Assembly: GCF_017744445.1 (NCBI RefSeq) | Contig: NZ_JAGIBH010000001.1 | Location: 631,937 to 695,936, forward strand | Direction of reading: 5' to 3' | Origin: Caulobacter sp. | GTDB lineage: Bacteria; Pseudomonadota; Alphaproteobacteria; Caulobacterales; Caulobacteraceae | DNA: 64,000 nucleotides | Notes under the pieces: generated by a model | What the model was told of the DNA's origin: nothing | The model's input: only the letters and a program-made list of their open reading frames with translations | Database searches by the model: none | Translations under genes and position numbers: made by a program | Shown: piece by piece, positions 26,241 through 37,971 of the stretch | Layout of the letters: every line of letters starts with the position of its first letter | Position numbering within the stretch: the stretch's first letter is position 1

Positions 26241-27434
26241 CTAGGCGACCCGTCGGCGGGGCCGAAGCGCCCGCGCGATGGCGGCGAAGCGTTCCGCGAT
26301 GTGCTCGCTGAGCCAGCTGACGGGGTTTTCGCCGGGGCGCTTGCGGCTGGTGATCCAGATGGCGACGCAGGCGATCGCGAAGGCGGCGGCCGGCAGGCCG
26401 ATGGTCAGGGCCGCCGGCAGGCCCGCGCTGGACGCCATGGCCTGGCCGAGGATCATCGAGGTCTCGAACAGGAACAGCAGGACCGCGCCGGCCGCCATCG
26501 CCGAACTGGATCCCGCCCGCTTGGCGCTGAGGCCGAAGGGCACAGCCAGCAGCGGCAGCAGGGGCAGCATCAGCGCGCGCGACGAGCGACTGTAGAACTC
26601 GGCCAGCAGGGTCTGGCGAGGCAGGGCGGGCTGATCCTCGCCGAAACCGCGCTGCGCCAGCTCGATAAGGGTCAGCTCGCTGACCTCATCGCCCCGGACG
26701 CGGAACAGCTTGCCCGACAGCGACAGCGGCAGCTCGAAGGAGACGCGCGAGAAGTTGGTGACATAGACCCGGGCGTCGCGGGTCGTGCTGACCTGCCGGC
26801 CGTCGTGGAGGTCCAGGGTGACCTTGGGATCGCCGGGCGCCTTGCGGACGATGGCCGAGACCGCCGTCACGACATCCTCGCGTCCATCGACCTCGACCTT
26901 GCGGATGAAGATGCGCTCCAGGCGTCGGCCGCTGGCGTCGGCATAGTCGGCGGTCAGGAAGACGGGGCCGGCGGAGAGCTGGGCCTTGGGGCGCACGTCG
27001 CCGTTCCAGCCCGCCTTCTCCGCCGCGTGCAGCACCGCGTGGTAGGCGTAGCGGCTGTAGGGCTGGATGAAGCCGAACAGCAGCACGCTGAACATCATCA
27101 GCACCATGCCCAGGCCGACGAAAGGCGTAGCGAAGCGGCCCAGCGAGATGCCGGCGGCCAGGATGGCGTCGATCTCGGCGCTCTTGTTGAGGCCGTTCAC
27201 GACCACGAACAGCCCGATGAAGAAGCCCCCCGGCAGGGTCAGCCCTACATAGTGCGGGACCAGATTGACCAGCAGCTCGGTCAGGAAGCGAAAGCCTTCC
27301 GTCGTCTGCGAGAGCAGTTGGAAGGAGCGCATCAGGCGCTCCATCAGGAACGCGGTCATCGTGCTGATCAGCACCGCGCCCATGGGCGTCAGGGCGCGCT
27401 TCAACAGGTAGCGGTCTAGCGTGGTCGGAAACAT
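26241..27434 (-). CDS. LptF/LptG-family permease
   Basis: A 397-residue inner-membrane protein of the YjgP/YjgQ family: three helices at the N-terminus, a periplasmic beta-jelly-roll-like domain (about 130-260) and three C-terminal helices with PLLPLLAVPFGL. Family members LptF and LptG pull lipopolysaccharide from the inner membrane. The gene is not next to lptG or lptA but 15 bases behind a glycosyltransferase, so it may be a divergent paralogue serving another glycolipid. Whether it is the cell's main LptF cannot be decided here. Confidence 0.75.
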   Translation of the reverse strand: MFPTTLDRYLLKRALTPMGAVLISTMTAFLMERLMRSFQLLSQTTEGFRFLTELLVNLVPHYVGLTLPGGFFIGLFVVVNGLNKSAEIDAILAAGISLGRFATPFVGLGMVLMMFSVLLFGFIQPYSRYAYHAVLHAAEKAGWNGDVRPKAQLSAGPVFLTADYADASGRRLERIFIRKVEVDGREDVVTAVSAIVRKAPGDPKVTLDLHDGRQVSTTRDARVYVTNFSRVSFELPLSLSGKLFRVRGDEVSELTLIELAQRGFGEDQPALPRQTLLAEFYSRSSRALMLPLLPLLAVPFGLSAKRAGSSSAMAAGAVLLFLFETSMILGQAMASSAGLPAALTIGLPAAAFAIACVAIWITSRKRPGENPVSWLSEHIAERFAAIARALRPRRRVA

Positions 27435-27449
27435 GGCGGCGCGCGGTCG

Positions 27450-28703
27450 TTAGAGCGCGGGCGCGCCGGCGACTTGCGGGGCGCCCGTCGCCGTATTGGG
27501 CCGGCGCTCGAGGGCGCGGGGCGGCGACGCCATCGCCTTGGCGCTCAAGGCCTCGGCATAGACCTCCACGACCTCGTCGAGGATCGTCGTCCAGCGGTAG
27601 GCGGCGCTGCGCTCCAGCGCCTTGGCGCCCAGATGCCGCCGCGTTTCGGCCTGGAGGATGAGCTCGGTCAGCGCTTCGGCATAGGCGTCCGGCTGGTCGG
27701 CGCAGAGCTTGGCGTTGTGTCCGTGCCGCAGCAGGGCGCGGGTGTTGGGGGCGTCGGCGCAGACCATGGCCAGGCCTGACGCCATGGCTTCCAGATTGAC
27801 GTTGCCGAAGGTCTCGGTGGTGCTGGGATTGAGGAAGATGTCGCCGCTGGCCAGGGCCGTGGCCAGGGCTTCGCCCGAGAGGAAGCCGGCGAACACCGCG
27901 TTCGGCAGCCGCTGCTGGAACCAGGCGCGGGCGGGGCCGTCGCCGATCACCAGCACCTGAGGCGCATGGCCCGCCGTTTCCAGCCGTCCGACGGTCTCGG
28001 CGAAGGCGGCCAGGCCCTTTTCCATGACGATCCGACCCAGGAAGGCGATCACCGGGCTGTCGGGGGCAAAGCCCTGGCCCAGCCGCCAGGCCTCACAACG
28101 CCGTCCCGGATGGAACAGATCGGGGTCCACGCCCCGCGCCCAGGTGCGGACGCGAGCGGCCAGGTTCTGGGCCCGCAGTTCGTCGCCGATCGCCTCGGTT
28201 GGGGCCATGACATAGTCGCAAGCGCCGTAGAATTTCCAGAGCCGGCGACGCACCAGCGGCTGCAGGCGACCCAGGCCATAGTAGTCGAGATAGGTGTCGA
28301 ACAGGGTATGCAGGCTGGCGACCACCGGGACCTTGAGCTTGCGGCCCAGCCGCAGCGCCGCCGAACCCAGCAGATCGGGCGCCGACAGGTGGATGAGGTC
28401 GGGCTTGAAGGCCTCGACATCGCGCCGCAGGAAGTCGGGCAGGCCCAGCGCCAGGCGGTAGTCGCCGCGGAAGGGGATCTTCACCGACGGGGCCGAGACC
28501 AATTGGCCCGCCGGCTCGAAGGCGGGGTTCGGTCCGGTGGGGGAATAGACCCGCACCTGGGCGCCGACCGTGCTTTCCAGGTGGCGGACCAGCCGGTTCA
28601 GCGACTTGTTGGCCCCATCCAGGGTGTAGTTGTAGTTGCCCGAGAACAGGGCGATCCGCAGCGGGCGCGCGCCGTCGGCATGGGTCGAGATCCTGAAGTC
28701 CAT
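27450..28703 (-). CDS. Glycosyltransferase family 4
   Basis: A 417-residue GT-B glycosyltransferase. The N-terminal acceptor lobe starts ALFSGNYNYTLDGANKSLNRL, and the C-terminal nucleotide-sugar lobe has FLGRIVMEKGL and the family's E-x7-E motif in TETFGNVNLEAMASGL. It would transfer a hexose, often mannose, to a lipid or glycan at the cytosolic membrane face. It is followed at 15 bases by the LptF-like gene and is divergent from a second GT4 gene. Confidence 0.82.
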   Translation of the reverse strand: MDFRISTHADGARPLRIALFSGNYNYTLDGANKSLNRLVRHLESTVGAQVRVYSPTGPNPAFEPAGQLVSAPSVKIPFRGDYRLALGLPDFLRRDVEAFKPDLIHLSAPDLLGSAALRLGRKLKVPVVASLHTLFDTYLDYYGLGRLQPLVRRRLWKFYGACDYVMAPTEAIGDELRAQNLAARVRTWARGVDPDLFHPGRRCEAWRLGQGFAPDSPVIAFLGRIVMEKGLAAFAETVGRLETAGHAPQVLVIGDGPARAWFQQRLPNAVFAGFLSGEALATALASGDIFLNPSTTETFGNVNLEAMASGLAMVCADAPNTRALLRHGHNAKLCADQPDAYAEALTELILQAETRRHLGAKALERSAAYRWTTILDEVVEVYAEALSAKAMASPPRALERRPNTATGAPQVAGAPAL

Positions 28704-28876
28704 GACAGTCCTTCCCCGTGCGCGCCTTCAAGTCCCCCGACCAAGACGCGCTCCCAAAGCCGCATGCATGGGCTGTTACAGCAGGCGACTCCGTCGGTTT
28801 TATGAAGGCGACCTACGCATCACCGTCACGGTACTGATTTAGCGATGGCGGCGGGTTTCTGGGGGAAACACGCCGG

Positions 28877-30094
28877 ATGCGGATCGTCGACGTCGCCGAG
28901 TTCCATTCGCCCACCGGCGGGGGCGTGCGGACCTATATCGACCGCAAGTTCGAGGCCGCGGCGCAGCTGGGTCACGAGCTGTTCGTCATCGCGCCGGGGC
29001 CGGAGGATCGGGTCGAGCCGCGCGGCCCGGGCGCCCTGATCCAGGTGAGGTGTCCCAGCCTGCCGTTCGATGCGAACTACCACATGTTCTGGGATGCGGC
29101 CCCGGTGCACCGGTGGCTCGATTCGCTGGCGCCGGATTTGGTCGAGGCCTCTTCGCCCTGGCGCGGAGCCTGGATCGTCGCGCGATGGCGGGCGCCGGTG
29201 GCGCGGGCCATGTTCATGCATGCCGATCCGGTGGCGATCTATCCGCAGCGGTGGCTGGCGCCGGTCGCCAGCCCCGAGCGGATCGACCAGCTGTTCGCGT
29301 GGTTCTGGGCCTATTTGCGCAAGCTGACGGGGCGCTTTTCCTCGGTGGTCGCTGGCGGCCTGTGGCTGGCCAGGCGCTTCGAGGATCATGGCGTGGCGTC
29401 GGTGGCGGGCATTCCGCTGGGCGTCGATCGAGGTTCGTTCTCGCCGAGCCTGCGGGACGAGCGCCTGCGGTCGGAACTGCTCCAGGCCTGCGGCTGCCGG
29501 GACGACGCCAAGCTGGCCCTGGCCGTGGGGCGCTTCCATCCGGAAAAACGCTGGCCGATGGTGATCGAGGCGGTGAGCCGAGCCAGCGCCGACGCGCCGA
29601 TCGGCCTGGTGGTGGTCGGTGACGGCATCGACCGCGCCCGTGTCCTGCGCGCCGCCACCGGCAAGCCCAACGTGCACCTGATCCCGCCGATCCGCGACCG
29701 GCCCCGGCTGGCCGCGCTTCTGGCCAGCGCCGATGTCCTGGCGCACGGCTGCGATTCCGAGACCTTCGGCCTGCTGCCGGCCGAGGCCATGGCCAGCGGC
29801 CTGCCGCTGGTGGGACCGGACCGCGGCGGCTTCGCTGATCTCGCCAAGCCCGCGACTTCGGAGATCTATCGGTCCGGCGACGTCGAGGCGGCGGCGGCGG
29901 CCATCCGTCGTCTGTTCGCCCGCGACCAGAGCGCGCTGAAGGCCGCGGCGATCGAAGCGGCCGCTGGGGTGCGGCACGACACCGAGCACTTCGCCGACCT
30001 GTTCGCGCACTATCAGGCGGTGACCGAACGAACCAGGGCGACGATGGCGCGCCCGGTCGCCGCTCCGCTCCAGACGATCGGCGCGGAGGCGTGA
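28877..30094 (+). CDS. Glycosyltransferase family 4
   Basis: A 405-residue GT-B enzyme beginning MRIVDVAEFHSPTGGGVRTY, with AVGRFHPEKRW and the E-x7-E motif in SETFGLLPAEAMASGL. The donor and acceptor are not predictable. Start ATG 28877 has weak Shine-Dalgarno (GGGGGAAAC). The TGA overlaps the GTG of the membrane protein gene that follows, so the two are co-translated. With the divergent GT gene it probably builds a short glycan or glycolipid. Confidence 0.82.
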   Translation: MRIVDVAEFHSPTGGGVRTYIDRKFEAAAQLGHELFVIAPGPEDRVEPRGPGALIQVRCPSLPFDANYHMFWDAAPVHRWLDSLAPDLVEASSPWRGAWIVARWRAPVARAMFMHADPVAIYPQRWLAPVASPERIDQLFAWFWAYLRKLTGRFSSVVAGGLWLARRFEDHGVASVAGIPLGVDRGSFSPSLRDERLRSELLQACGCRDDAKLALAVGRFHPEKRWPMVIEAVSRASADAPIGLVVVGDGIDRARVLRAATGKPNVHLIPPIRDRPRLAALLASADVLAHGCDSETFGLLPAEAMASGLPLVGPDRGGFADLAKPATSEIYRSGDVEAAAAAIRRLFARDQSALKAAAIEAAAGVRHDTEHFADLFAHYQAVTERTRATMARPVAAPLQTIGAEA

Positions 30095-30999
30095 CCCAAG
30101 CCGGAATTACGCCGCGCAAGGCTTCGCTCTGGTGGAACCTGCTGGGCGTCGCCGTCTCGGCCGGCCTGGTCGTGGCCATCATCCTGCAACTGGGCGGCGC
30201 GACATCGGCCGTTCTGAAGACCATCAGCGGGCTGCCGCCCCTGGTCTGGCCGATGCTGGTGCTGCTCTACCTGACCCAGCCGCTGTGCGACTACGCGGTG
30301 TTCCGGCGGCTCTGGAATCTGCCCCTGGCCGGGATCGGCGCGCTGCTGCGCAAGACGGTGATCAACGAGGTGGTGCTGGGCTACAGCGGCGAGGCCTATC
30401 TCTATGTCTGGGCGCGGCGCGTGGTCGGCGAGGGGGCCTTCGCCGCCATCAAGGACGTCAACATCATCTCGGCGCTGCTGAGCAACCTGCTGACCCTGGC
30501 GCTGGCCGCGATCAGCATCACCCAGCTGCAGAAGCTCGACTTCGCTCACCGGGTCGGACCGGCCCTGTGGTCGGGGCTGATCCCACTGACGATCTCGATG
30601 GGCGTGTTGCTGTTCGGACGCCGGGTATTTTCACTGAGCCGCGCGGCTTTGGCCCATATCAGCCTGGCTCACGGGATCCGCCTGGTGGTCTCGACCGCAC
30701 TGCTGGTTCTGATCTGGCGCATGGCGCTGCCGGAGGTCGCGTTGGGCCTCTGGGTCGTGCTGCTGGCGATCCGCTACCTGATCTCGCGCCTGCCGGTGAT
30801 CTCGAACAAGGACCTGGTGTTCGGCAACCTGATGCTGCTGCTGCTGGGCGCGGACTCTACCGTCGCCGTGTTGCAGGCCGCGCTGGCGCTGATGACGCTG
30901 GGCCTGCATCTGGCGGTCATTGTCGGCCTCGGCGCGGCCGACCTGGTCCGGCGTCTGCGCGGCGTCAAGCCGCTGGCGCCGGCGCGTCGGTCCGCCTAG
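30091..30999 (+). CDS. Multi-spanning membrane protein, LPG-synthase-like
   Basis: A 302-residue protein with about seven or eight hydrophobic helices and short loops. The order of helices and the NEVVLGYSGEAYLYVWARR loop recall UPF0104/lysylphosphatidylglycerol-synthase transmembrane proteins, some of which assist glycolipid export or assembly. No catalytic motif is seen. Start GTG at 30091 overlaps the preceding GT stop. A partner role for the GT4 enzyme is inferred from coupling. Confidence 0.55.
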   Translation: MTQAGITPRKASLWWNLLGVAVSAGLVVAIILQLGGATSAVLKTISGLPPLVWPMLVLLYLTQPLCDYAVFRRLWNLPLAGIGALLRKTVINEVVLGYSGEAYLYVWARRVVGEGAFAAIKDVNIISALLSNLLTLALAAISITQLQKLDFAHRVGPALWSGLIPLTISMGVLLFGRRVFSLSRAALAHISLAHGIRLVVSTALLVLIWRMALPEVALGLWVVLLAIRYLISRLPVISNKDLVFGNLMLLLLGADSTVAVLQAALALMTLGLHLAVIVGLGAADLVRRLRGVKPLAPARRSA

Positions 31000-31008
31000 C
31001 TTGCCGCC

Positions 31009-31368
31009 ATGACCGACAAACCGCCTTCCGCCTTCAAGCCCATCGTCTTCACGAACGATCCGGGTGTGGCTTTCCTCCGACGTCACCCCGCGACGGGCGA
31101 GGTGGTGACGGGACCGCCGACGGCCGGGGTGATGGAGGCCGCGGTGCACTTCATCGACCATGCGGGCGTGCCCTCGGAAGACGACTGGGTGATGCCCAAC
31201 GCCAATATTCCTGAGGACCGGGACGCCGACCTGAGCTTCGAGAACACCGGCCACGCGCCGCCGCTGGGCTTCTGGGTCACGCACCCCGATGTCCTGGCGT
31301 GGACGACGTCCGCTATCGAGAGCAGCGCCGACGCCTGGTGGGTCAAGGTCTGGCTCAAGCCTCGCTGA
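31009..31368 (+). CDS. Hypothetical protein (119 aa)
   Basis: An acidic, soluble-looking protein starting MTDKPPSAFKPIVF, with several Trp residues near the end (AWWVKVW). I do not recognise it. It starts 9 bases after the membrane protein gene, so it may belong to that transcript, and its last 14 bases overlap the convergent MFS gene. No signal peptide or membrane helix is visible. Confidence 0.6.
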   Translation: MTDKPPSAFKPIVFTNDPGVAFLRRHPATGEVVTGPPTAGVMEAAVHFIDHAGVPSEDDWVMPNANIPEDRDADLSFENTGHAPPLGFWVTHPDVLAWTTSAIESSADAWWVKVWLKPR

Positions 31369-32572
31369 CCTGGCGACGGCGCAGGCTGATCGTCTCGTTG
31401 CGCACCAGGGGCCTGGCCCAGAAGGCGACGCTGAGGATGAAGCCCAGGGTCGCGAACACCGCCAGCATCGCCGCGCGCAGGCCGATATGCTCGCCCAGGG
31501 CGCCGACCAGCAGCGGCACGACCGCGCCGCCCAGGATGCCCGAGCACAGGATGCCCGACAGCGCGCCGTGATGGCGTGGTACCGAGTTCAGGCCCAGCGA
31601 GAACACGATCGAGAACATCGCCGACAGGAAGAAGCCGCAGGTCGGGAAAGCCAGCAGGCTGGCGTGGCGGTCGCCGAACAAAGCGACGCCCAGGCAGGCC
31701 ATGGCCGCCAGGGTGATGGCCGCCAGCACGATCTTGGAGTCGAGCAGCTTCAGGGCGACCAGGCCGGCCAGGCAGCCCAGCGACATCAGGCCCCAGAAGC
31801 TGGCGACGCTGCGCGCGCCTTCGACGGTCGGGGAGTAGCCGTGATAGGTGGCGAGGAACTGGCTCATCCAGTTGGCCAGGCTCTGCTCGGTGCCGACATA
31901 GGCGGCGATGCCGAGGAAGAACAGGATGACCTTCGGGTCCTTCAGCAGCTCCAGATAGGCGCTGGCGGCGCCGGCCTTCTCGTCGTCTTTCAGTTCGACC
32001 GGGCCCAGGCGCATCGCGGCGGTCACGGCGATGACGGCGGCGAAGATCAGCACGAACAGCCAGTAGAGTGACACCCAGGTCGGATGGACGGCGACGGGCA
32101 GGGTGGTCGTCATCAGCTTCGAGAAGACCAGCGGGCTGACGAACGAGGCCAGGCCGAACACCAGCTGCCCCATCACCGAATAGAAGGCGAAATGCTGCTC
32201 GCCGCCGGCCTGCCGCATCAGCGGATTGATCACCACCTGCAGCATGGCCATGCCCAGCCCGATAACGAACAGCGCCCCGACCGCCACGCCGTAGGTTGGC
32301 ACGGCCGAGAAGGCGAGGGCGCCCACCAGGTTCAGCGCGAAGGCGCCCAGCAGCACAGGCTTGGGCCCGAACCGCTCGATCATCACCCCGGCCGGGATCG
32401 AGATCACGCCATAAGCCAGGAAGAACGAGAACGGCAGGAAGCCGGCCAGGGTCAGGCTGAGCTGGAAGTCGGCGATGATCAGCGGCATCAGCGGGCCGAT
32501 GATGTTGGTCACGAACGAGATCACGAACCACACCACCAGGATGTAGCCGATCACCAGGCCCCGATTGCGCAT
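31355..32572 (-). CDS. Sugar MFS transporter (FHS/FucP-like)
   Basis: A 405-residue twelve-helix sugar:proton symporter whose NIIGPLMPLIIADFQLSL first-helix region and PVLLGAFALNLVGAL second segment resemble FucP/NagP-type fucose, galactose, glucose or GlcNAc carriers. It lies just downstream of the PfkB kinase gene on the same strand (26-base gap). With the GH20 and GH9 enzymes across the regulator it most likely imports GlcNAc or GlcN. The substrate is inferred from context. Confidence 0.8.
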   Translation of the reverse strand: MRNRGLVIGYILVVWFVISFVTNIIGPLMPLIIADFQLSLTLAGFLPFSFFLAYGVISIPAGVMIERFGPKPVLLGAFALNLVGALAFSAVPTYGVAVGALFVIGLGMAMLQVVINPLMRQAGGEQHFAFYSVMGQLVFGLASFVSPLVFSKLMTTTLPVAVHPTWVSLYWLFVLIFAAVIAVTAAMRLGPVELKDDEKAGAASAYLELLKDPKVILFFLGIAAYVGTEQSLANWMSQFLATYHGYSPTVEGARSVASFWGLMSLGCLAGLVALKLLDSKIVLAAITLAAMACLGVALFGDRHASLLAFPTCGFFLSAMFSIVFSLGLNSVPRHHGALSGILCSGILGGAVVPLLVGALGEHIGLRAAMLAVFATLGFILSVAFWARPLVRNETISLRRRQVSEA

Positions 32573-32598
32573 CCGCCGTCTCCCCCTCTTGTCGTTGT

Positions 32599-33555
32599 CT
32601 AGCGCGCGGTGAGCGCGAGAGCGGCCAGCTGGCCCGGCGCGATCGACTGGCGCGGGAAATGGCCGATGACGGCCGAGGCCGTGCGGCAGCCCTGGTCCAG
32701 GGCCTCGCGCACGCCCAGGCCCGACAGCCTCGCCGCCAGATAGCCGGCGTTGAACGAGTCGCCCGCGCCGATCGTGTCGAACACCTCGACGGGCGGCGCG
32801 GCGACCTTGAAGCGGGCGCCGCCATAGGTCGCCACCGCGCCCTTTGCCCCGGTCTTGGCCACCAGGGTCGCGTCCGGCCGCATCATCGGGGCCAGGGCCA
32901 GCAGGGCGTCGTCCAGGTCCTCGACCCCGGCCAGGCCCTTGATCTCGATCTCGTTGAGCAGGATGTGGTCGCAGCGGGTCAGCCAGGCGGTGGTCGCCGC
33001 GCGGGTCTCGAAGGTCCAGCCTTCGGGCGGCCAGCCGGTGTCGATGGCGATCTGGTAGCCCAGGGCCGACAGGTCATCCAGCACCCGGGCATAGGTCTCG
33101 CGCATGCGCGGCAGCAGGAAGACGCCGGTCAGCAGGGCGATCGAGCCGGGCGCCGGCGGCGGGCCCAGGCGCGGGCGCATCTCGTCCCAGCTCTGGGCTT
33201 CCAGATGGCCCTTGGTCGTGAAGAAGGTCCGCTCGCCGCAGTCGTGGATGACGCCGGTCGAGATCGTCGTGGCGGTTTGGGTGACGCCCAGCTGGGCGTC
33301 CAGGCCCTTGAACTCCTCGGCCAGCCAGCCGCCGAAGGTGTCGCCGCCGACTTGCGAGAGCAGGCGGCAGGGCGCGCCCAGGTGGCGCATGGCCAAAGCC
33401 GTGTTCCCGCCCGAGCCGCCGGCGCGCAGCTCGCTGCGCTGCATGATGGTCTCGGTGCCGATCTTGGGCCAGCCCGCGACAGGCCCCAGCACCAGGTCGA
33501 CAGCGACGTCGCCGATGATGGTCAGGCTGGGCGGGGCGTGGTTCAGGTGGTCCAT
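32599..33555 (-). CDS. PfkB-family sugar kinase
   Basis: A 318-residue ribokinase-fold kinase: N-terminal GDVAVDLVLG, substrate block RAGGSGGNTALAMRHLGA, and the ATP/anion-hole motif DTIGAGDSFNAGYLA with the catalytic Asp. It phosphorylates a sugar after import. ATG 33555 is chosen because homology begins there; the ribosome binding site is weak and an in-frame start 36 residues earlier (ATG 33663) is possible. It is divergent from the ROK regulator and in the same direction as the MFS gene. Confidence 0.8.
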   Translation of the reverse strand: MDHLNHAPPSLTIIGDVAVDLVLGPVAGWPKIGTETIMQRSELRAGGSGGNTALAMRHLGAPCRLLSQVGGDTFGGWLAEEFKGLDAQLGVTQTATTISTGVIHDCGERTFFTTKGHLEAQSWDEMRPRLGPPPAPGSIALLTGVFLLPRMRETYARVLDDLSALGYQIAIDTGWPPEGWTFETRAATTAWLTRCDHILLNEIEIKGLAGVEDLDDALLALAPMMRPDATLVAKTGAKGAVATYGGARFKVAAPPVEVFDTIGAGDSFNAGYLAARLSGLGVREALDQGCRTASAVIGHFPRQSIAPGQLAALALTAR

Positions 33556-33686
33556 CGGATGCTCGTGCGCTGTGGCCGAGGCGCGGCTGCGCGGCTGGAT
33601 CGCCGTCCCTTTGTCCGCCCCCGGATCTTGGACGGCGTTCGTCTCGCCGTCGTTGCCGATGAACATGCGAACCTTGTCGCAGGCTG

Positions 33687-33720
33687 TCAATTATTAAAAC
33701 CAATGGATGGAAGAAATTGA
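33687..33720. promoter_or_regulatory. Possible ROK regulator operator
   Basis: TCAATT-N22-AATTGA forms an AT-rich inverted repeat between the divergent kinase and ROK genes. A partly similar AT-rich stretch (TCGAT...ATTGA, with AAAACATCCAATAGAAG) is upstream of the TonB receptor at 35091-35127. The match between the two is loose. Confidence 0.3.
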
Positions 33721-33756
33721 CCCGGGCCGGGTATCCCTTGTCCGGTCAAGGGCGCG

Positions 33757-35052
33757 ATGGCAGATCAGACCTTGGAACAGGGAGTTCGACGATCGTCCAT
33801 GGCCACCCGCGGCGCCACCCAGCAGTCCAGCGCCCCCTATAATCGCCGCATCGTGCTGGACGTGATCCGGCGGCGGGGCGAGGTGTCGCGCAAGGAGATC
33901 ATCGACCTGGTGGCGCTCAGCCCCCAGACCGTGGCCAACATCACCCAGGACCTGGAGGAGATCGGCCTGGTCGTCTCCAAGCGGCTGAAGGGCGAGAAGG
34001 TGCGGGGCCAGCCGCCCATGGCCTTCGCCCTGGACCCGCGCGGCGGCGACTCGATCGGCGTCAGCCTGGAGCCGCGCAAGGCCTCGGCGGCCCTGGTCAA
34101 CCTGGTCGGCGAGGTGCTGCACCGGGCCGAGGTCGAGATAGACGCCCGCGACCAGGCCGCCACCCTGAAGGCGGTGGTCGCCCTGGTCGGCGACCTGGCG
34201 GCGCGCTCGTCCGACGCCAAGCGGCTGTGGGGCGTGGGCGTGGCCCTGCCGGGCCCGTTCGACGTGCCGGGCTTCAGCTTCACGGGTCCCACGGCCTTCG
34301 AGGGTTGGACGGATCTGTCGATCCTGGAGGAACTGCAGAAGGCCACGGGCCTGCCGGTGTTCTACAGCATCGACAGCGCCGCCGGCGCGCTGGGCGAGTC
34401 GCTGTTCGGCGTGGCCTGCGACCTGACCGGCTTCTTCTACCTGCATTTCGGCGTCGGCCTGGGCGGGGCGCTGATCGTCGATCGCGCCGCCTACAAGGGC
34501 GCGGGCGGCAACGCCACCGAGATCGGCCACATCCCGATCGTGCCCCACGGCAAGGCCTGCTACTGCGGCAATCACGGCTGCCTGGAGCGGTATCTGTCGC
34601 TGCACTCGCTGTCGGAATTCGTCACTGGCCGGGCCGATGTCGAGCTGACCAATGCCGAGATCCTGACCCTGCTGGAGGCCGACGACGAGAAGCTGATGGA
34701 CTGGTGCCGCCAGGCTTCCAGCCACCTGCGCAACGCCGTCTGCATCATCGAGAACATGCTGGATCCGGCCACCATCGTCATCGGCGGTTCGGCCCCGCGC
34801 GCCTTGGTCGAACGGCTGGTCGCCCTGGCCATGCCGCTGCGCCATTCCGTGCGCGGACGGGGCGGGGAGGGGGCTTCGCGCATCACCCTGTCGGACCGCC
34901 AGGAGGACAGCTCGATCCTGGGCGCGGCGGTGCTGCCGATCCACGAAATGCTCTCGCCCAGCTACGAGGTGCTGCTGCAGGAACGCAAGGGCCGGGCCGA
35001 GGTCGAGACCTTCCTGGGCGCCCGTTCGACAGGCCGCGTGACCGCCATCTGA
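33757..35052 (+). CDS. ROK-family transcriptional regulator
   Basis: A 431-residue repressor: an N-terminal winged helix (about residues 28-85, ending RGQPPMAFALDP) followed by the ROK sugar-binding domain. Zinc ligands are present as GHIPIVPHGKACYCGNHGCLE. Such NagC/Mlc-like proteins bind a sugar or sugar phosphate and release DNA. Start may be ATG 33757 or the later ATG at 33799. It lies between the kinase/transporter pair and the receptor/GH20/GH9 genes and is the likely repressor of both. Confidence 0.87.
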   Translation: MADQTLEQGVRRSSMATRGATQQSSAPYNRRIVLDVIRRRGEVSRKEIIDLVALSPQTVANITQDLEEIGLVVSKRLKGEKVRGQPPMAFALDPRGGDSIGVSLEPRKASAALVNLVGEVLHRAEVEIDARDQAATLKAVVALVGDLAARSSDAKRLWGVGVALPGPFDVPGFSFTGPTAFEGWTDLSILEELQKATGLPVFYSIDSAAGALGESLFGVACDLTGFFYLHFGVGLGGALIVDRAAYKGAGGNATEIGHIPIVPHGKACYCGNHGCLERYLSLHSLSEFVTGRADVELTNAEILTLLEADDEKLMDWCRQASSHLRNAVCIIENMLDPATIVIGGSAPRALVERLVALAMPLRHSVRGRGGEGASRITLSDRQEDSSILGAAVLPIHEMLSPSYEVLLQERKGRAEVETFLGARSTGRVTAI

Positions 35053-35123
35053 TCGATTTCGAGCATGGCGCCCGCCTCCCGTTCAGCGTCTCGATAAATA
35101 AAAACATCCAATAGAAGTATATA

Positions 35124-35153
35124 TTGACACCCTGAAAAACCGGCGCCTATCGT
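35124..35153 (+). promoter_or_regulatory. Sigma-70-type promoter of the receptor gene
   Basis: TTGACA at 35124-35129 and TATCGT at 35148-35153 are separated by 18 bases, about 130 bases before the receptor start. The AT-rich repeat described for the ROK site overlaps its upstream side. Confidence 0.45.
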
Positions 35154-35283
35154 CAGGCTGTCGGAAGGGGCGAGACACGCCGCCTCCGGACAAAACGGTC
35201 GAATTGCCAGCGTGAAGGCGGGAGAGCCGGGACCTCAGGTTCCGGGGCTGACGCGCGGGCCAACAAGATAAGGGGGAGTATCC

Positions 35284-37893
<2,610 letters not shown>

Positions 37894-37919
37894 CGTAACC
37901 CCATTCGTCGGAACCCCTG

Positions 37920-37950
37920 GGGAGGGCGGGGCCGCTGGTCCCGTCCTCCC
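37920..37950 (+). terminator. Hairpin between receptor and GH20 genes
   Basis: A 14-base stem (GGGAGGGCGGGGCC with GGTCCCGTCCTCCC, two G-U pairs) closes a 3-base loop and is followed by AATTTC. It could partly terminate transcription or stabilise the receptor mRNA 3' end, giving more receptor than enzyme. Confidence 0.5.
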
Positions 37951-37971
37951 AATTTCACCCCGAGGTCGTTG

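Noticed and set aside
33687..35127. Two identical ROK operators
   Set aside because: The AT-rich stretches before the ROK gene and the receptor are only loosely similar in sequence and spacing, so a common operator is not claimed.
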